In this document: positions 1 to 10,194 of the stretch, in pieces
Layout of the letters: the number at the start of each line of letters is the position of its first letter
How positions within the stretch are numbered: position 1 is the stretch's first letter
NCBI RefSeq assembly: GCF_964355755.1
Contig: NC_092673.1
Location: forward strand, 32,059,001 to 32,123,000
DNA: 64,000 nt
Origin: Antedon mediterranea
Taxonomy: Eukaryota; Echinodermata; Crinoidea; Comatulida; Antedonidae
Direction of reading: 5' to 3'
Translations under genes and position numbers: made by a program
The notes under the pieces: model-generated
Told to the model about the DNA's origin: nothing
The model's database searches: none
What the model saw: only the letters and a program-made list of their open reading frames with translations

Positions 1-1257
1 TGGGAGTCATTGGTAGGGTTTTACTTGTGCAAATTATGTGAAGCAGAAAGTGTGGAGTGCACAAAGGATACACGAGAATTACTTACCCAATTGAGTGATG
101 ATGACTGGCAGTTGATAAGAGAAAGTGAGCATTTAGAGAGGGCAAAACAGTTTGCAATTTATTTCCTTGGTGGTGATGCGGATAAATTATTGAAGCATTG
201 GATTACTGATAATATAACATATCAGGACCAATTTTTCCGCAGTTTTTATACAACTGTGTCAGCCAACTGCAAAGGACGAGTTCTTGCCCACATTTTAGGC
301 CTTGCTAATGTGGTTAACTTTGACATGCATAATTCCAATCTAACAGGTGATGTAATGAATGAAACGATTAGAGAGTGCTCTTATAGAGGATTTGAGTTGA
401 CAGTACATGCTCTAAATATTAGTAATAATTACTTTAGTGACATTGATGGTGTTTTACTAGGTAAGTTTTTGAGTACATCGCCTAACCTGATTAAACTTGG
501 CATGCATGATTGTCAACTATTAGGTAATGTAATGAATGAAATGATGAGAGTACATGCAAGAGATGAGTTAGAATTACAAGATCTTGATATTGCAAATAAT
601 GATATCAGTGACATAGATGGTACTTTACTTAGTACTTTCTTGAGAAAGTGTCCTAAGATGGTTAAACTTTACATTTATAATTGCAAACTATCAGGTAATG
701 TAATGAATGACATGATGAGAGAGCATGCAGTAGATGAGGTAGAATTACAAGAGCTTAATATTAGGAATAATAATATAAGTTACATAGATGGTACTTTACT
801 AGGTACTTTCTTGAATAAGTGTCCTAAGCTGGTTAAACTTTACATGTCTAATTGCAAACTGTCAGGTTATGTGATGAATGAAATGATGAGAGTGCATGCA
901 AGAGATAACTTAGAATTACAAGAGCTTAGTATTGGGAATAATAATATCAGTGACATAGATGGTACTTTACTAGGTACTTTCTTGAGTAAGTGTCCTAAGC
1001 TGGTTAAACTTCTCATGTATAATTGCAAACTATCAGGTAGCGTAATGAATGAAATGATGAGAGTACATGCAAGAGATAAGTTAGAATTACAAGAGCTTAG
1101 TATTGGGAATAATAATATCAGTGACATAGATGGTACTTTACTTAGTACTTTCTTGAGGAAGTGTCCTAAGATGGTTAAACTTTACATGTCTAATTGCAAA
1201 CTGTCAGGTAATGTAATGAATGACATGATGAGAGTGCATGCAAGAGATAAGTTATAA
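1..1257 (+). CDS. NLR-like leucine-rich-repeat protein, 3' end only
   Basis: The frame is open from base 1, so the gene begins left of the window. The first ~110 residues resemble the region between NACHT and LRRs in NLR-type receptors (Trp-Glu-Ser then a Leu/Cys-rich helix). From about residue 95 come ribonuclease-inhibitor-type LRRs arranged as 57-residue double units; each pairs an Asn-rich strand (ELSIGNNNISDIDGTLL) with a Cys-containing one (LYMSNCKLSGNVMN). In the family, such LRRs sense ligands or hold the receptor inactive. The frame stops at TAA 1255-1257 inside a unit, where sister units read GAA (Glu); repeat homology continues for about 35 bases beyond. It may be a truncated receptor or a decaying one. 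No NACHT is visible, so NLR is an inference; LRR is certain. Confidence 0.75.
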   Translation, partial: WESLVGFYLCKLCEAESVECTKDTRELLTQLSDDDWQLIRESEHLERAKQFAIYFLGGDADKLLKHWITDNITYQDQFFRSFYTTVSANCKGRVLAHILGLANVVNFDMHNSNLTGDVMNETIRECSYRGFELTVHALNISNNYFSDIDGVLLGKFLSTSPNLIKLGMHDCQLLGNVMNEMMRVHARDELELQDLDIANNDISDIDGTLLSTFLRKCPKMVKLYIYNCKLSGNVMNDMMREHAVDEVELQELNIRNNNISYIDGTLLGTFLNKCPKLVKLYMSNCKLSGYVMNEMMRVHARDNLELQELSIGNNNISDIDGTLLGTFLSKCPKLVKLLMYNCKLSGSVMNEMMRVHARDKLELQELSIGNNNISDIDGTLLSTFLRKCPKMVKLYMSNCKLSGNVMNDMMRVHARDKL

Positions 1258-1295
1258 TTACAAGAGCTTAGTATTGGGAATAATAATATTCTTAA
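409..1295 (+). repeat. 171-bp LRR-coding tandem repeat, five units plus a fragment
   Basis: Units start near 409, 580, 751, 922 and 1093, each exactly 171 bp (57 codons), followed by a fragment from 1264 that fades near 1290. Units four and five are almost identical while the first is the most diverged, so the array has grown at its 3' side recently. A period that keeps the frame fits copy-number change under coding constraint. Confidence 0.9.
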
Positions 1296-1489
1296 TTAAT
1301 GAATTTCCGCCAGGTGTTTCTTTGTCTCTTAATTATTATTTTTGGCGCGAGGTTCTGGTACGTGGTGAGTGACGTCATTACTTTATTTATGATTTAAGAC
1401 GGTGTAAGAAAGAGACTCGGTTATTGTTGTACTATTTTCCAGTTATTCTGTCTATTTTTGCGTAGAGTATCTCTTTACAGTATTTCATT
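1296..1489. promoter_or_regulatory. Upstream region of the 194-aa gene with a full CRE palindrome
   Basis: Between the LRR stop and the ATG at 1490 lies a short spacer. It contains TGACGTCA (1370-1377), a perfect CREB/ATF-type palindrome, about 115 bp upstream of the ATG. I see no TATA box close to the ATG. The motif is seen; promoter function is an inference. Confidence 0.35.
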
Positions 1490-2074
1490 ATGTCTGGAAG
1501 TATATATTTTTCGCAAGGGAGTTATGTAGATACTGTTATAATAATTAGCAATGATGAGGAGACTGTTGTTGTTCCAGGCAGTGATATAGATGATCGTTAC
1601 ACGGAGGCCGAAGAGGTTATCCCCGTCGAAATAGATGAAGGAGTCGAAAAGAGTAACAGGCCTACAAGTTGTATATTTACGTACGTAGACGAGGTGGAGA
1701 GAGAATTTTTGTTGAAAATGGAGCGTTTGATTAAAAAATTGTTTGCTGCTCAAGTGTTAGCCAAGTGTTGGGTTTTAAGTAAAGCGGCTTGTTATGGTTG
1801 TGAATTTGACAGGAGCAGTCAAAAAGATCATGATTTCTGTTGTATGAAGTCTCTAGAAGAACAGATTGAATATTTTTATCGGGAGGTTCTGGATAAGAAG
1901 TATGTTTCAGTCGATATCGTTTACAACAAACTAAATATGCACGGAGAATATTCATTGCCTCGGTATAGACATTTCGTTTATTTTCTTGTCAATACCCTGA
2001 TTAATTCAGAGACTATTTTTAACACTTTGACTGCCAAACACGAAGATCTTCGTTTTTGGAAACACAACGCTTGA
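1490..2074 (+). CDS. Orphan 194-residue protein, C-terminus supplied by a transposon
   Basis: An uninterrupted ATG-started frame. The N-terminal third is acidic (Glu/Asp-rich). The middle has a helix followed by a Cys/His pattern, CYGCEFDRSSQKDHDFC (residues about 99-115), that could bind metal. The C-terminal third looks helical. I do not recognise the family. Codons after 2022 belong to the piggyBac-like element inserted at TTAA 2019-2022, so the last ~17 residues and the stop are transposon-derived. If the element is mentally skipped, the frame runs on for only seven more codons and stops just after the right TTAA (about 3098-3100). The length therefore changes little. The gene lies head-to-tail with the PC4-ALKBH2 frame, which may hint at a shared context. 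Confidence 0.55.
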   Translation: MSGSIYFSQGSYVDTVIIISNDEETVVVPGSDIDDRYTEAEEVIPVEIDEGVEKSNRPTSCIFTYVDEVEREFLLKMERLIKKLFAAQVLAKCWVLSKAACYGCEFDRSSQKDHDFCCMKSLEEQIEYFYREVLDKKYVSVDIVYNKLNMHGEYSLPRYRHFVYFLVNTLINSETIFNTLTAKHEDLRFWKHNA

Positions 2075-3072
2075 CTGCCAAAAACGAAGATCTTCGTTTT
2101 TCGCGTTTTTTTGCGAAATCCGGTAGATAGGTTAATTATTGGTATATACTATAAATATGAACACTATATTCGGTCTGGACCGTTAATATTTTACAGTTTG
2201 AAAGTAACTAATCTGGTTACGAACGACTGTCAAAATGGTACCTGTCGAAATAACAAACACCGCGCATCACAGTAGCGCGTAGAGCGATGGCTTGGCGCAT
2301 TGTGTATCGGTCACGCGCTAGCTATGCCGCCGAAGCATTACAAAGGTTTTTGTGGATTGACATGTTTGTTTGTTATCTGAATAAAAAATAATGGAGTCAT
2401 TTTCAATATGAAGTCTTTAATTTTATTATTGTATGTATACCCTAATTGCTTTGGTGTTTTACTGAAAGTGACCGAGTTTCACGCAACAAACTTGTTTTGA
2501 AATGGTATGGTTATTATCATCAGTTTACTATCTCCTAGGCCTAGGCTAGTAGTACTAGGCTAGCCTAGCCCTAGTCGTAAAACGGTTCCGGACCAACTTT
2601 AGGCCTGGTTAACTAGGCCTGGTGTCTTTACTATGTGGATTTTGGCGAAACATTGATGTAAGATTTATGATTTATAAAATGTAATACATTTTTCGATAGT
2701 GATAACTTGTTTTTATAGGCCTATCGGTGCCGTGTAAGTAACTTTTTCGTTGTTTGTTGATCTCACCGGGCGATATTTTCATATTGTGATGTCTTGCACA
2801 AAATCGCGATTATCTCGACTTTCTTGCGCGAAACTACGAAAAATTCAAAAAGTGGGTTACTTTCATTTTACTATTACGATTTACATATTGCGATTTAAAA
2901 ATCGTTCTTGGTACCATTGTAAAGCTAAAATCTTTATGATTATTTTAGTCTAAATTACATATAAATCAGATCACATACATGGTTTCAATCAGCTTTAATA
3001 AAAACATCGAATTGGGCTAAAAACGCTAGCGGTGGCAGTTTCTAACTGGAAAAACCTCTGGCAGTCAAAGTG
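2023..3072. mobile_element. Non-autonomous piggyBac-like element with TTAA target sites
   Basis: Left end TTAA (2019-2022) then CACTTTGACTGCC (2023-2035); right end GGCAGTCAAAGTG (3060-3072) then TTAA (3073-3076). The 13-bp termini are perfect inverted repeats, and the TTAA duplication is diagnostic of the piggyBac superfamily. The 1,050-bp interior has no transposase; a 67-codon frame at 2750-2953 shows no recognisable feature. It carries a perfect palindrome near the left end, a GC-richer stretch at 2250-2340 and an AGGCCTA-rich stretch at 2535-2625. It landed within the last codons of the 194-aa gene. Confidence 0.88.
2030..2105. repeat. Duplicated palindrome at the left end of the piggyBac-like element
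   Basis: The motif ACGAAGATCTTCGT with flanking A/T runs occurs twice, about 44 bp apart (centres near 2048 and 2091). The second copy extends to a longer perfect palindrome, CCAAAAACGAAGA then its complement. Duplicated subterminal palindromes are plausible transposase-binding sites in this superfamily; that role is an inference. Confidence 0.7.
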
Positions 3073-3184
3073 TTAAGCTGTTGTGCGAGGACATTTAAAT
3101 TGTGTTTCGCACGTGTCACGGAAACGATTGACCGGAGATAACAATCATTATCTTTTTAATTACTGTACTGGGCTACTTCCCTAC

Positions 3185-3257
3185 TGAGCTGCATATATAT
3201 CCTGATTCAAGCGTAATCGTTCGTTTCACTCTCTGTAAATCTCTACAGTCTATAAAC
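3185..3257 (+). promoter_or_regulatory. Probable core promoter of the PC4-ALKBH2 gene
   Basis: GCATATATATCC at about 3191-3202 is a TATA-like element roughly 60 bp upstream of the ATG at 3258, followed by a pyrimidine-rich stretch (TTTCACTCTCTG) suitable for initiation. It lies just outside the right end of the piggyBac-like element. Confidence 0.35.
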
Positions 3258-4238
3258 ATGAGTTTCAGCTTTTTACCTACTCCGAAATTAGCAATTGGCG
3301 AGAAACCCCGTAGGACAATGAAAAGAGTTATGGGGAGTTCTAATGGTCAAGCTGACGAGTGTAGCAGTTTAAAAATACCAACGATGGCTTCTACATCAGC
3401 GAATATATTGGATCCTCGAAATTCTTTTAACGGTCAAACAGATGAGTGTAATGGTTTTAGTAAAGCCTCAGGAATGAGCGCCCGGGATTTTGCCGTAATG
3501 ACCGATGATGTACCAAAGATTTTCATAACTTCAAAGAATCGGATTTTCTTGTCTGAAAAACGCCATGTAGTGGCCCAACGATGGGGTGACGAGGTGTATG
3601 TTTGTCTCAGAGAGTATTACCAAACGGAAGAATATGGTGCCTTCAAACCTGGACCTCTAGGTATTAATTTACCCGTTCTACTGTGGCAAAAACTGTTTAA
3701 CAATATCAATTTAATTCTCCAGTCACTGGAAGACTTACAAAGAGACATTAACATGGTGGAGGCAGTAAGAATCCCACTTTCGGACATAATTCATGTGGTA
3801 GTTAGTAACTGGAAAGAAGAACAATTTGTGTGTATTCGTCGCTATTACCAGTCTGAAGAATGAGGAAAGTTTAAACCCGGTAAAAAAGGTGTAAACCTTC
3901 CAAAGAGTCAGTGGTTCAAGTTAATTGAAAAACACGGTGAAATACAAAAGATGATTGAGGAGGTTGGTAATGATAATGCAGCTACTGTTGAAGGGGGTGT
4001 TGACAAAAACGATAATGGAGGACGTTTATTCAATTCAGAACATCAATTGCTACCTCCTGATAAGATATCGGTGCAAAAGATAAAAGGAGAAAATTTAGAC
4101 TGTGATTACCTTCAACTTCTTGATAAAGAAGCAGCCGATACATTGTTTAAAAAATGTGAAGAAGAGATTGACTATTTTACCGGAGATCTTGCAAAGGTGA
4201 AAGTGTACGGAAAGTGGTTTAATATTCCTAGAAAACAG
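3258..4238 (+). CDS. ALKBH2: Tandem PC4-domain / ALKBH2 fusion, first coding exon, in-frame TGA
   Basis: Residues about 85-165 and 168-230 are two PC4 (positive cofactor 4, ssDNA-binding) domains, each with the Arg-Glu/Arg-Tyr-Tyr strand and the Lys-Pro-Gly...Gly-Val/Ile-Asn-Leu...Trp signature (FKPGKKGVNLPKSQW in the second). After an acidic linker comes the conserved start of ALKBH2, the Fe(II)/2-oxoglutarate dioxygenase that repairs alkylated DNA: EEEIDYFTGDLAKVKVYGKW and IPRKQ at the exon end. CAG 4236-4238 is followed by a GTTAGT donor. TGA at 3861-3863 interrupts the second PC4 domain, but the frame continues open on both sides with the domain intact. This is a nonsense mutation, a sequencing error or recoding. 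No later ALKBH2 exons (HxD, iron and 2OG residues) are visible in this window, so the dioxygenase core is unaccounted for. Confidence 0.78.
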
Positions 4239-5812
4239 GTTAGTTCCATTATGTTTCTATCCGTGGTTTTGTATTAATGACTTGTTAATTACTTGTATAT
4301 CGTTTCCTTTGTTTATACCTATACACATTTATTGTCGATTATATTGAGTTCTGTTTCAAAATTACAGGCCTACACAAAATAGTTAAATATGATAATGTTA
4401 ATTTTTAGTTAGTCATTTGCGAAAATGGCTGTCAAATTTATTTAAAAGTGAAACAAAAAAAGTGAGATTAATAAAGCTAGATGAATGATCTTGGTCAGGG
4501 AATCCATTATGTTTATACATTCAGATACATTTAATAGTTGTTATATTGTATTATCTGAAATTGTCTCATTTTTTTTCTAAAATGTGCAAAAAATCGTATC
4601 TAAATAAGCTAGATACATCATTGTGATTTTGGTTTCCAATCATGTATTTCAGACAAAGTATTTGATTTAAAATAAAAACACAATGTTGGCATTCATGGAA
4701 TACACTTAATATTTATGAATTGATTTAATGAGAATTAACTATGATATGGGATCTTAATTAATTATTTTTCATCAGATGGATGATGATAATAATATTAATT
4801 TAATAGATGGTCGGAAATGGCACTCACACGTTATATAAATGTATTAGCAATTGATGTGTTAAAAATGAAAACTGAGGTACTTAGCGTATAAAAAGGTGAC
4901 ATTTCCTCCAAAGGCCTATTTTGAGTAAAAGCATCACCACATAGCACATTGCGCAAGTCAGCGTTTGCACATGGCAGAAAAGAGTGCTTGCCCAGGGCCA
5001 TTAAGACTTGTTGTGAAGGGAATTTTGTTTTGATTACGTTGAGTGGGCGTACGTCTAGGGGAATCCCCGAAAAAAAAGTGCACTTTCGGTGAAAAAGTAA
5101 ATTCAATGCTTATTATAGCTCAATATTTATTACATTATAATTTGTTGAGGAAAATAAATATATCAATAAATAGATATTGATACAGTTGAGTATGTAATGG
5201 TTGCTATCTATATATAAATTTACGTAAGGGCAAAAATTGGTAAATCGTGCGTTATTTCTAAAATGTTTACTCGATGGTATATAAAGTTGGTTCGTACTTT
5301 CGGTACTAATTTTAACCACCTGATGTAACCCTGTTTACTAATTAAATTGAGTTCGATAATTAGTTATTGACAATTAAAACGAATTTAGGTTCAACGATTT
5401 GCCCCAAATAGGGGTGTTTTCCGATCGTGGTATACACTGTCTAATGGATGTCAATTTGAAAAATACCCGCACACAATAATACGAGGACACTTCGCATTTT
5501 CCTATCTCCTCCTACGATAATTGTTTTTAATAGCTGAAAACCGGTTGAACAGTTCGAGTACAGCATCATAATGTTGAAGACAGGCCGATTTTCTTTAAAA
5601 AAATGCTATTTTGATACATGTAATATACGTTTTTACAAATGTATTGATTTGTGATGAATGGAACATTCCAAATTATTTGGTTTAACCATAGAGGTATAGA
5701 TTTAGATTTATGGGCCCCCTTGGAGAATAAACATAAATAGTATTGCAATGCTGTACAATACTGTTAATTAGGTATTAACCACTTTTGATCGCAATTTGAA
5801 TCGCAAATGTCT

Positions 5813-5938
5813 TACTGTGAGTGTTGATACTGTTAGATATAATATAAACAAATATACAAATAAACTTTATTACTGTGAGTGTGGGTAGGCCCTACTGTTA
5901 GATTATAAACATATAATATACAAATAAATAAACGTTAT
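5813..5938. repeat. Imperfect tandem duplication of about 60 bp
   Basis: Two consecutive copies beginning TACTGTGAGTGT (5813 and about 5871) and ending in an AT-rich CAAATAAA-type stretch; the second copy carries a short GTAGGCC insertion. Non-coding. Confidence 0.55.
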
Positions 5939-6474
5939 TATTGACAGTTGCTTCTCAACGTTTGTAATAATTAATAATTTAAAAATATATAAACGTACGT
6001 AGTGGTGTATTGTTACATGTACTTTACTATTTCAATCGACTATGACAGTGAGAGTTTTAACAAAGTATTAAATCGTAAATGTTTTACTGTATTTAGTGGT
6101 ATATTATTTATACTGTAGGCCTATAAAACATTAAAAACAATATTTCGTTACTGAGTGGATAAGAATATATTTTAAAATGTTTCCTCTTTGTACCTATCTT
6201 TTCCCCCATCCCTCAACCCTTAATGTTACATACAAATCACAAATTGGGTTTGTTTAAATGAGTCCAAAAAAAAAAAATTTGACTCATTTTGTTTCTCTCT
6301 CGGAAGTAATTCCCAGGAGGGTGCTAATTTTAGCTGACTACATAAATCATCGTGTATATTTATTCGTTTCTGTAAACGACAATGTATTATAGTCCTGCAG
6401 TACGTACATTTGAAATCTCCATTTTTTTCTCGCTGGAAAATACTGTGTATTCGAGAACCATCTGTGGGCACGAC

Positions 6475-6511
6475 CTAGATGGTACGCGAGCGAAGCGAGC
6501 GTGCCATCTAG
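6475..6511. repeat. 37-bp near-perfect hairpin
   Basis: CTAGATGGTACGCGAGCG faces CGAGCGTGCCATCTAG across a short loop. The GCGAGCGAAGCGAGCG core could extrude or pair in RNA. It lies about 200 bp outside the Harbinger left end and is perhaps a relic of another transposon terminus. Confidence 0.5.
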
Positions 6512-6977
6512 TATTGTAAATTACAGTACATGTTACCATAGTTATTATAGTGTACTCTATTTTTAGGGGGTTGCCCACAAGTCCAGGGCCGTCGATAGTG
6601 ATTTTGTTAACCACCCCTAGATGGCCGGAAATGGTACACTCGCATGTAAAATTCATAAATGGCACATCTAGCTCGCCGTAAATGACACTCTATATCGGAA
6701 CAATAATAGAGAGCTTTCGCTATCACGGATCGGGAACGAGAACCAGCATTAATTACCGGTTCTCGATCTCGTACTCGTTTTAAGAACATTGTAGTTTCGT
6801 ATCCTCGATCACCGATAATATGAAAACTATAGGTGGCAGCAGAGTTCTGATACGCTTCAAAGCAGACGATATAAACAAAAACAAACTACTGTAGGCGTAC
6901 TTTAGTAGTAGTACTGTGTACACTCGATCGTAACTAATCTAGCCTAGGCCCAGGTCCTAGAGTACTATTAAAGCAAC

Positions 6978-8061
6978 GTGAAAATGGCCGAAAATTTGGT
7001 TGATTTTGCCATTGATAATCATGATGAGGATCTATTACAGTACGCTTTAGATAGACAGGTATTTGAAAGAAATTCATCAACTTTTGATGTCAATTACGAA
7101 CGTTTCAATCTTGACAATTTATCTAATGCCCAGTGCGTTGATAAATTTCGGTTTTCAAAGGAAAACATCCGGAGGTTGATAAGAGTTCTTCGTCTGCCAG
7201 TAAACATTGTATGCAGAAACAATTGCATTGATTGTTGCTGCAGAAGATGCTCTCTGCATGATATTAAGACGCCTTGCATTTCCTAATAGACTCACTGATC
7301 TTGAACAATTATTTGGAAGGCCTTCATCCACTCTATCCTTAGCCATCAATGAAACCATTGATTTAATTTACACTGAACACAATCACTTACTTACTCAATT
7401 AGACCAACCATGGCTCGATGAAGATCATCTATCATTCTACTATGAGCTGATTCATGCAAAGGGTGCACCACTGAATAACTGTTTTGAATTTATAGATGGG
7501 ACTGTACGTGCCATATGCCGTCCTACACGTTTTCAACGTGCTGTCTTCAATGGACACAAAAGAGTTCATGCTTTGAAGTTTCAGTCAATTGTTCTTCCAA
7601 ACGGGCTAATTGGAAATCTATATGGTCCAGTTGAAGGACGTCGGCATGATGCAGGGTTTTTAAGAGAAAGTGGCATTCAAGACCAACTTAGTGCCTTGCC
7701 ACAAACTCAAGAGGGAGGTCATTACTGCTTGTATGGAGATCCAGCGTATCCTATACGCCCATGGCTGATTTCACCATTCAGACAAGGAGCTGCTAACTTA
7801 GATCAGCGTCAGCAGGAGTTCAATAATGCTGCCATGTCTTCTGTACGTGTTTGTGTGGAGTGGGTATTTGGAAAGATACTACAGAACTGGGCTTTTGTGG
7901 ACTTCAAGAAAGACCTTAAGATGTTTTTACAACCAGTGGCAAAATACTATATTGTGGCTGGTTTGCTAACCAATTGTCATACTTGTTTGTATGGGTCAGT
8001 AACTGGATCATTTTTTGAAGTCGAACCCCCAACACTCGAGGAGTATTTGGGCAACGCTTAA
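6978..8061 (+). pseudogene. Harbinger DDE transposase, one frameshift
   Basis: The N-terminal part (6978 to about 7230) has the family helix FRFSKENIRRLIRVLRLP; the rest is in the next frame from about 7207 to 8061. Combined length is about 360 residues, normal for the family. The DDE nuclease triad is visible: Asp in FEFIDGTV, Asp in LYGDPAYPIRPW, Glu in CVEWVFGKI. The two frames overlap around 7207-7280, where homology passes from one to the other (the ALC-LRRLAFPNR motif is in the second), so a one-base indel or a very short intron separates them. The catalytic domain itself is uninterrupted. The enzyme would cut the element termini together with the Myb-like partner encoded opposite. Confidence 0.88.
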
Positions 8062-8797
8062 TTAATTGAAAACTATAATAGATCCTCAACATAATTATCA
8101 ATTGCAAAATGTATTTATTGCACTACTACTACCATAGGTCAAAATTACTTTTCAATTACTATATTTATAAACAGTCTACTATGCTAAATTTCATATTTAT
8201 GTATTGTCCCTTGAAACACAAAAAAATAAAGGTAAAAATATTCTAAATTTAAAGTGGCCATATCAAAGTAATATTAAAGTTATTCACTTTAAGTTGAAAA
8301 TTCGAGCCAAAAACAACAAGTTTACGTAATAACAGGTAAATTGGTTTGATTACGTTTCATCTGGAAAATCGTCGCGAGCGAAAGTAAACAAAGATTTCAC
8401 ACCATGTGTACGCATTATGCATATGCTAATTAGGATTGTTTACAACTCGACATGGTTGAGAAGGTATTTTCACACAGATCATAAGGAGTTTTATGATTAT
8501 GCATACAGAGTAGCCAAACAAGCGCGTTTCATTATGGGATATGTTTTGATCGAAAACTTTGACTGGAAGTCAGAGTTATTTTCTTAACAAAAAACGTCTG
8601 TATTTCAGTTTAATGATTTTTTTTTTTAAACATTTTTTTGGTGATAGTTAATAATTATTATGATACTTCAAAATGAGCCACCTTTTTTTCGAAATCTTTA
8701 ATTTTTAATTTTTTTGGAATTAGTCAAAGGGACAATACATCTTTAATATATAAATAATTAATGTTTATTAGTTGAATAGTGAGAATAAATAAATTAT
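8062..8797. other. Intergenic DNA between the convergent Harbinger genes
   Basis: AT-rich sequence separating the 3' ends of the transposase and Myb-like genes. AATAAA-type sites exist for both strands (AAAATAAAGG near 8223, and on the opposite strand near 8785). I see nothing else. Confidence 0.5.
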
Positions 8798-9930
8798 TTA
8801 TTGGCAAATGCCTTCAAACACTCTATTAGTGCGCGCGCCCCTCTCTTCTTTTTCTCTCTCTCTTCTGAAAACCGCCTCCTCCCTCTGCAACTGCAGCTCT
8901 TGCCTTCTAACCTCCAACTCCCTTTCCTTAAGATCCAGTTCTCTATTCTTCATAGTTGTATAATTATGAAGTGAATTTGTCTTCAGCTTTTTTTTTTTCA
9001 CTGGTTTTATCTGCCATAAAATATAAAAACAAAGTACAGTATAACACCATTATAAATTTTGAAAGTATTAACCCTTTCTGAAGATGTTTAGGAAAAAAGT
9101 CTGGGTTTTCAGTTTTATGACATAATTTGTAATGATATATTTTAAAATATAAAATATGGGACCAATCAAATAGATTTTTTTTTTCACTGAATGAGGTTTT
9201 ACATATGATTTTGCTAATCATTGCTGTGTCACCACCCAGGGTAAAATGTTCATGCTTGTTTTCAAAGAGTTAAAGTTTATAATTACTTTAACTTTATATA
9301 TATTACCTCTATTTACTGGACCCAATGTTTCCAATGCTCTTTTTCTAATTTCTAAACCTGATTCAAACAACACCTCTGATTTAGTATTTTGCTTGATTTG
9401 TTGCTTCGGGCTCTCATCCTTCAGGGTAGTTTGTTCTGTTAACAGCTGTTCTCTCTCCGAATATTCTTCAGCACATCCCAATCTGTAAAATTACATTGAA
9501 TTTCTGGTAATTTAAAAGCAGGTTAATGAAAACTTTATACATACATTTATTTATTTAGCACAGTGGGTGAAAAGTATTATTACCTTTTTTTATGCAGATG
9601 TCCTTATTTTGTAGACATTAGAAAAGCTTACATACCTCATTTTTACTTTATGTTTCCAAATAGTTATGTTAACTATGAAGAATTCATAAATACACTTACT
9701 TTCTTAGTGATTCTAACTGCTGCGACTTAAATATCCTCAAGAGCGTTTCAACCCTCTCTTTAACTGATCTCGTGTTTACCTGCAAGGTGGATGGACGAAA
9801 CACCTTGAGGGCAACATTGAAATTTGAAGCCACATCGTTCCATTTTTCTCCATTTTCATAAGGGTTTAGTGACAAGACCTCCTTCAGCAGCATTATGTCC
9901 GTTGCTGCGCAATACCTTATGGTTTTTTTG
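8798..9930 (-). CDS. Harbinger Myb/SANT-like DNA-binding protein, three exons
   Basis: Exons (minus): 9930-9700, 9482-9307, 9010-8798. Exon A carries a Myb/SANT-like helix set (MLLKEVLSLNPYENGEKW then SVKERVETLLRIFK). Exon B joins in frame after GTAAGTG/TTTTACAG (KLGCAEEYSEREQLLTEQ). Exon C is a Glu/Arg coiled coil (LKERELEVRRQELQLQREE), as in other Harbinger Myb-like proteins. The partner delivers transposase to the termini and nucleus. Joining B to C at GAG|GTAATA and CAG|ATAAAA puts the coiled coil out of frame; an 11-A run at the start of exon C is the likely slip site. An acceptor precedes exon A, so the true start lies further upstream (possibly near 10.6 kb, where ATG abuts GTGAGT). 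Confidence 0.72.
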
Positions 9931-10194
9931 CTATAAAGAAATAAAAGTTATTATATGATTTCAACTATTTTCATAATACTAATAGACCATTCAGTGTTTT
10001 TAACACTCATTATTAATTTTAGGCCTATACAGAAAAGTTCCATAACGAAAATAATCAATAATCGATCGAATAATTGATCATTTTAAATGACGAATTAGGC
10101 CTACCTATTTTCTTTCTGACCCAGTCCAAGCTCTTTATTTAACAGCTCCTGTTAATTAAAATTGTAAATATTTTGGTGGAGAATATAATATTTT

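Larger units (their letters stand above)
4239..6706. other. AT-rich intron or intergenic DNA
   Basis: It begins with the donor GTTAGT of the ALKBH2 exon. I searched all frames by eye for the next ALKBH2 exon (Tyr-Gly-Asp, Asn-Arg-Tyr, His-Arg-Asp-Asp) and found none. A 91-codon minus frame at 4831-5106 has no recognisable motif. A motif reading TAGATGG(T/C)CGGAAATGG occurs twice in direct orientation (about 4803 and 6617), possibly the edge of an old repeat. Confidence 0.5.

Noticed and set aside
867-1127. Minus-strand frame antisense to the LRR repeats
   Set aside because: It repeats with the same 171-bp period and simply mirrors the real coding strand.
2750-2953. 67-codon frame inside the piggyBac-like element
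   Set aside because: Low-complexity hydrophobic/basic translation with no DDD transposase motif; it needs a non-ATG start.
3861-3863. Selenocysteine codon
   Set aside because: PC4 domains have no known selenocysteine and no SECIS was identified; kept only as an open possibility in the findings.
4831-5106. 91-codon minus-strand frame after the ALKBH2 exon
   Set aside because: No family motif and no flanking splice sites or neighbours that would support it.
6226-6789. Overlapping minus-strand frames near the Harbinger left end
   Set aside because: They read through hairpins and transposon ends in several frames without conserved content.
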